DNA of 64,000 bases, from the NCBI RefSeq assembly GCF_014191375.1, contig NZ_JACHWN010000001.1:620001-684000 (forward strand), written 5' to 3'. The stretch is from Mesorhizobium sp. RMAD-H1 (GTDB lineage Bacteria; Pseudomonadota; Alphaproteobacteria; Rhizobiales; Rhizobiaceae). Below the pieces are notes generated by a model that was given only the letters and a program-made list of their open reading frames with translations, was not told the DNA's origin and ran no database searches. This document shows positions 61,135-64,000 of the stretch, piece after piece; the stretch's first letter is position 1; every line of letters begins with the position of its first letter. A program made the translations under genes and the position numbers.

Positions 61135-63780
61135 TTACCCCAATGTCCGCTCGACGATATCCTTCACATCGGTGGAGAGCTTCTCCGCCCCGGCGATGCG
61201 GGCAAGCGCGGCGCGCGCATGCTCCCGGCGCACGGGCTCCAGCGAGCGCCAGGACCTGAGCGCCGTAAGCAACCGAGCCGCAAGCTGCGGGTTTTCCGGA
61301 TCGATCTTCAGGATCGTGTCGGCGAAGAAGTCATAGGCCGCGCCGTCCGGCCGGTTGAAGCCGGTCTGGTTGGCGGTGGCGAAGGCGCCGATCAGCGCAC
61401 GCGTCCGGTTGGGATTGTCGAGCGAGAAGAGCCTATGGCCCATCAGCGCCTGCACCCTGTCGAGCGCGCCCGCACCGGGGCGCGTCGCCTGGACGATGAA
61501 CCATTTGTCCATCACCAGGGGATCGCCCCCGAACCGCTCCTCGAAGGCCGCAAGCGCGTCCCGCGCGCTCGTCTCGTCGCCGAAGCGGTGGACGAGCACG
61601 CCCAGCGCCGCCGCCCGGTCCGTCATATTGTCTGCCGCGTGGAACTGCGCTTCGGCCCGGGAGGGTTTGCCCTCCGCGACGCTCAAATAATCGAGCAGAC
61701 TGTTGCGCAAGGCCCGGCGTCCCGCGCTTTCCGCGTCGGGCGAGAAAGCGCCCTTGTTGGCGAGCTTGTCGTAAAGCGATGCAAATGTCTGCACATGCGT
61801 CTCGGCAATCGCCTTGATCAGCGCCTCGCGGCTCGCCAGCACGGCGTCGGGATCGATATTGCTGCCGATCTCGCGGGCGATGTCGCTTTCACCCGGCAGC
61901 GTCAGGCACAGCGCCCGGAAGGCTGCGTCGAGCGTTTCGTCGGCTGCGATCCGGCCCACGAGGCCGATGATATCGGCATCGATGACCGGCGGCTTGCCGC
62001 CGCGCACCCGCTTGACCCCGGCAATCAGCGCTCCGGTGAGAAGCTTGGCCAGCGCCTGCCAGCGCCCGACAGGGTCGCTGTCGTTGAGCGCCAGGAATTT
62101 CAGATCGTCCTGCGGCAGCTCGCTTGCCATTGTCACCGGTGCCGAGAAGCCGCGCAGGAGCGAGGGCACTGGACGCTCCGCAATGCCGGTGAAGCGCACC
62201 GTCTCCCGGCGCTTGCGCAGATGGATGACGTCGCCGGTCACTTCCGCACCCGTCGCCGACGCCGGGATGATGTCCTTTCCGTCCGAGCCGATGAGCCCGA
62301 ACTGGATCGGGATATGCATCGGTTTCTTCCGGTTCTGGCCGGGCGTCGCCTTCAGCGATTGTTCGAGCTCGATGGTGAAGGTCTTTTCGGCCGGATCGTA
62401 ATCATAGCTGACCGAGAGGTTGGGCGTGCCGGCCTGCTCGTACCAGAGCGCGAACTGGCTCAGCTCCTGCCCCGAGGCGTCCTCGAAGGCCTTGACGAAA
62501 TCCTCGATCGTCGCCGCTTCCCCGTCATGGCGCTCGAAATAGAGATCCATGCCCTTGCGGAAGAGGTCGGCGCCTAGGATGGTGCGGATCATCCGCACCA
62601 CCTCGGAGCCTTTCTCATAGACCGTCGCCGTATAGAAATTGTTGATCTCGCGATATTGCCGCGGGCGCACCGGATGGGCCAGGGGCCCTGCGTCCTCGGG
62701 AAACTGATGCGCCTTCAGCGTCTTCACCTCGGCGATGCGCTTGACCGCGCGGGAACGCTGATCGGCGGAGAATTCATGGTCGCGGAAAACGGTCAGCCCT
62801 TCCTTCAGGCAAAGCTGGAACCAGTCGCGGCAAGTGATTCTGTTCCCTGTCCAATTGTGGAAATATTCATGCGCGATCACCGCTTCGATCCCGGCATAGT
62901 CCGCATCCGTCGCCGTTTCGGCGTCGGCCAGCACATATTTGTCGTTGAAGACGTTGAGGCCCTTGTTCTCCATGGCCCCCATATTGAAATCCGACACGGC
63001 GACGACATTGAAGACGTCGAGATCATATTCACGCCCGAAGACCTCCTCGTCCCACGTCATCGAGCGCTTGAGCGCATCCATCGCATAGAGTGCGCGCGGC
63101 TCCTTGCCATGCTCGACATAGATATTGAGGTCGACCTTGCGGCCCGACCGGGTGGTAAAGCCGTCGCTGATGAAGCCGAGATCGCCCGCGACAAGCGCGA
63201 AGAGATAGGATGGCTTGGGGTGGGGGTCGTCCCAGACGGCGAAGTGCCTGCCGCCGTCGAGATCGCCTGATTTCACAGGGTTGCCATTGGAAAGCAGCAC
63301 CGGCGCTTCCGTCTTCGATGCCTCGATGCGCACCGTATAGACGGAGAGGACATCGGGGCGGTCGAGGTAATAGGTGATGCGTCGGAAGCCTTCCGCCTCG
63401 CATTGCGTGCAATAGACGCCGCCGGAGCGGTAGAGCCCCATCAGCTGGCGGTTGGTCGTCGGGTTGATCTCGGTGGTGATCTCGACCGTGAAGCGGTCCT
63501 CTTCCGGCAGTTCGGCGATTTCCAGCCGCTCCGGCGTTGCCTGGTAGCCATTGTCGCCGAGAGGGGCACCATTGACGGTCAGCTCAACGAGTTTCAGCTC
63601 GTCACCGTCGAGCACCAGCGGCTGCGAGGCGCTCACACCCTCGCGGCGCTCGACCAACAGAACGGCACGCACGACCGTACGCTCGGGATGGAGGTCGAAA
63701 ACCAGCGATGTCTGCGGGATCAGATAGTCCGTCGGACGATAATCCTCGAGGCGGAAGAGCTGGCCTGTATCCGTGCGCAT
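61135..63780 (-). CDS. pepN: Aminopeptidase N (M1 zinc metallopeptidase)
   Basis: An 881-residue cytoplasmic M1 aminopeptidase. The exopeptidase motif GAMEN is at 268-272 and the zinc site HEYFH at 304-308 with Glu327 (KEGLTVF) as third ligand, followed by the long C-terminal helical domain typical of E. coli-type PepN. It removes N-terminal residues during peptide turnover. The ATG at 63780 is used; the in-frame upstream start at 63846 adds 22 residues of mostly basic sequence. It lies upstream of pleC on the same strand, separated by the GANTC-rich gap. Confidence 0.95.
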   Translation of the reverse strand: MRTDTGQLFRLEDYRPTDYLIPQTSLVFDLHPERTVVRAVLLVERREGVSASQPLVLDGDELKLVELTVNGAPLGDNGYQATPERLEIAELPEEDRFTVEITTEINPTTNRQLMGLYRSGGVYCTQCEAEGFRRITYYLDRPDVLSVYTVRIEASKTEAPVLLSNGNPVKSGDLDGGRHFAVWDDPHPKPSYLFALVAGDLGFISDGFTTRSGRKVDLNIYVEHGKEPRALYAMDALKRSMTWDEEVFGREYDLDVFNVVAVSDFNMGAMENKGLNVFNDKYVLADAETATDADYAGIEAVIAHEYFHNWTGNRITCRDWFQLCLKEGLTVFRDHEFSADQRSRAVKRIAEVKTLKAHQFPEDAGPLAHPVRPRQYREINNFYTATVYEKGSEVVRMIRTILGADLFRKGMDLYFERHDGEAATIEDFVKAFEDASGQELSQFALWYEQAGTPNLSVSYDYDPAEKTFTIELEQSLKATPGQNRKKPMHIPIQFGLIGSDGKDIIPASATGAEVTGDVIHLRKRRETVRFTGIAERPVPSLLRGFSAPVTMASELPQDDLKFLALNDSDPVGRWQALAKLLTGALIAGVKRVRGGKPPVIDADIIGLVGRIAADETLDAAFRALCLTLPGESDIAREIGSNIDPDAVLASREALIKAIAETHVQTFASLYDKLANKGAFSPDAESAGRRALRNSLLDYLSVAEGKPSRAEAQFHAADNMTDRAAALGVLVHRFGDETSARDALAAFEERFGGDPLVMDKWFIVQATRPGAGALDRVQALMGHRLFSLDNPNRTRALIGAFATANQTGFNRPDGAAYDFFADTILKIDPENPQLAARLLTALRSWRSLEPVRREHARAALARIAGAEKLSTDVKDIVERTLG

Positions 63781-63854
63781 GGGTCGATCGCTTTCTGAAT
63801 AAAATGCTTTCTCAGGCTTCCTACCGCTCTTTGCCGGAGTGCACAACGATATTG

Positions 63855-63898
63855 CCCCTCATCCGCCTGCGGGGGAGAAGGTAAGGGTAAAGGGCAAA
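63855..63898. repeat. Short degenerate relative of the 36170 inverted-repeat element
   Basis: Begins TGCCCCTCATCCGCCTGCGG and ends GGTAAGGGTAAAGGGCA, echoing the outer arms of the 36170-36302 element with the centre reduced to one hairpin. Confidence 0.55.
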
Positions 63899-63928
63899 AA
63901 TCGCACAACATTACTGCTGGCATTCTCG

Positions 63929-64000
63929 TCAAATGAGGCATATGGAAGGATAACCCACCGCATCCATATGTTCCTTGAGGATCACCGCCTTGAACGCTCC
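63929..64000 (-). CDS. C-terminal end of an unidentified gene
   Basis: An open frame enters from the right edge and ends at TGA (63929-63931), giving 23 residues ending in HMDAVGYPSICLI. The spacing to pepN (about 150 bases) and the strand fit a neighbouring gene, but too little is visible to name it. Confidence 0.4.
   Translation of the reverse strand, partial: GAFKAVILKEHMDAVGYPSICLI

Noticed and set aside
1-64000. CRISPR array, tRNA, rRNA, integrase or attachment sites
   Set aside because: No evenly spaced repeats with unique spacers, no tRNA-like cloverleaf, no rRNA sequence and no recombinase gene were seen.

Overview
This window looks like a chromosomal segment of a member of the Rhizobiaceae (Agrobacterium/Rhizobium/Sinorhizobium group, Alphaproteobacteria). 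The indicators are high GC content, a MucR/Ros zinc-finger regulator, a feuN-feuP-feuQ set, a cycHJKL cytochrome c maturation operon followed by degP, glnE next to pleC, a DivJ-like kinase, and palindromic intergenic repeats of the kind scattered through rhizobial genomes. From memory (not checked by search) the gene order resembles the ros-divJ-PBP-GTA-feuPQ-cyc-degP-glnE-pleC-pepN stretch of the Agrobacterium fabrum circular chromosome.

Layout. 1-0.4 kb: an AbrB/Doc toxin-antitoxin pair, with the toxin cut by the window edge. 0.4-9.7 kb: housekeeping genes, including a GFA-like enzyme, a CorA-type transporter, two-subunit methylmalonyl-CoA mutase, a HerA-like ATPase, an L,D-transpeptidase and a haloacid dehalogenase. 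9.9-15.3 kb: redox and repair genes (sodB, two c-type cytochromes, oligopeptidase B, msrB). 15.3-19.4 kb: mucR/ros after a roughly 700-bp gene-free leader, then an orphan DnaA domain IV protein coupled to a DUF6456 protein and preceded by a near-consensus DnaA box, then sufE. 19.4-27.8 kb: the divJ-like kinase, a peptidoglycan-binding protein, DUF1491, DUF2336 and DUF1214/DUF1254 proteins, and a class A penicillin-binding protein.

28.1-42.7 kb: a complete, uninterrupted gene transfer agent (GTA) structural cluster of the Rhodobacter capsulatus RcGTA type. It runs small and large terminase, portal, DUF6107, prohead protease, capsid, adaptor, stopper, tail terminator, tail tube, two chaperones, short tape measure, distal tail, hub, NlpC/P60 peptidase and megatron, followed by a small holin-like protein. 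A sigma70-type promoter precedes it and two palindromic repeat elements lie inside it.

43-57.6 kb: feuN-feuP-feuQ (envelope two-component system), a surface lipoprotein, cycH-cycJ-cycK-cycL, degP, a second OmpR-type two-component pair with a striking repeat array at its start codon, and glnE. 57.7-58.4 kb: a Phd/PIN toxin-antitoxin pair between glnE and pleC. 58.4-64 kb: pleC with a dense cluster of CcrM (GANTC) sites upstream, pepN, and the C-terminus of an unidentified gene.

Functional links. divJ and pleC, the opposing kinases that feed the DivK-CtrA cell-cycle pathway, flank the GTA cluster; in R. capsulatus GTA expression depends on CtrA. The best candidates for little-described biology are the DnaA-domain-IV/DUF6456 pair with its upstream DnaA box, the repeat array at the 52.3-kb response regulator, the GANTC cluster upstream of pleC, and the palindromic elements inside the GTA and cyc operons.
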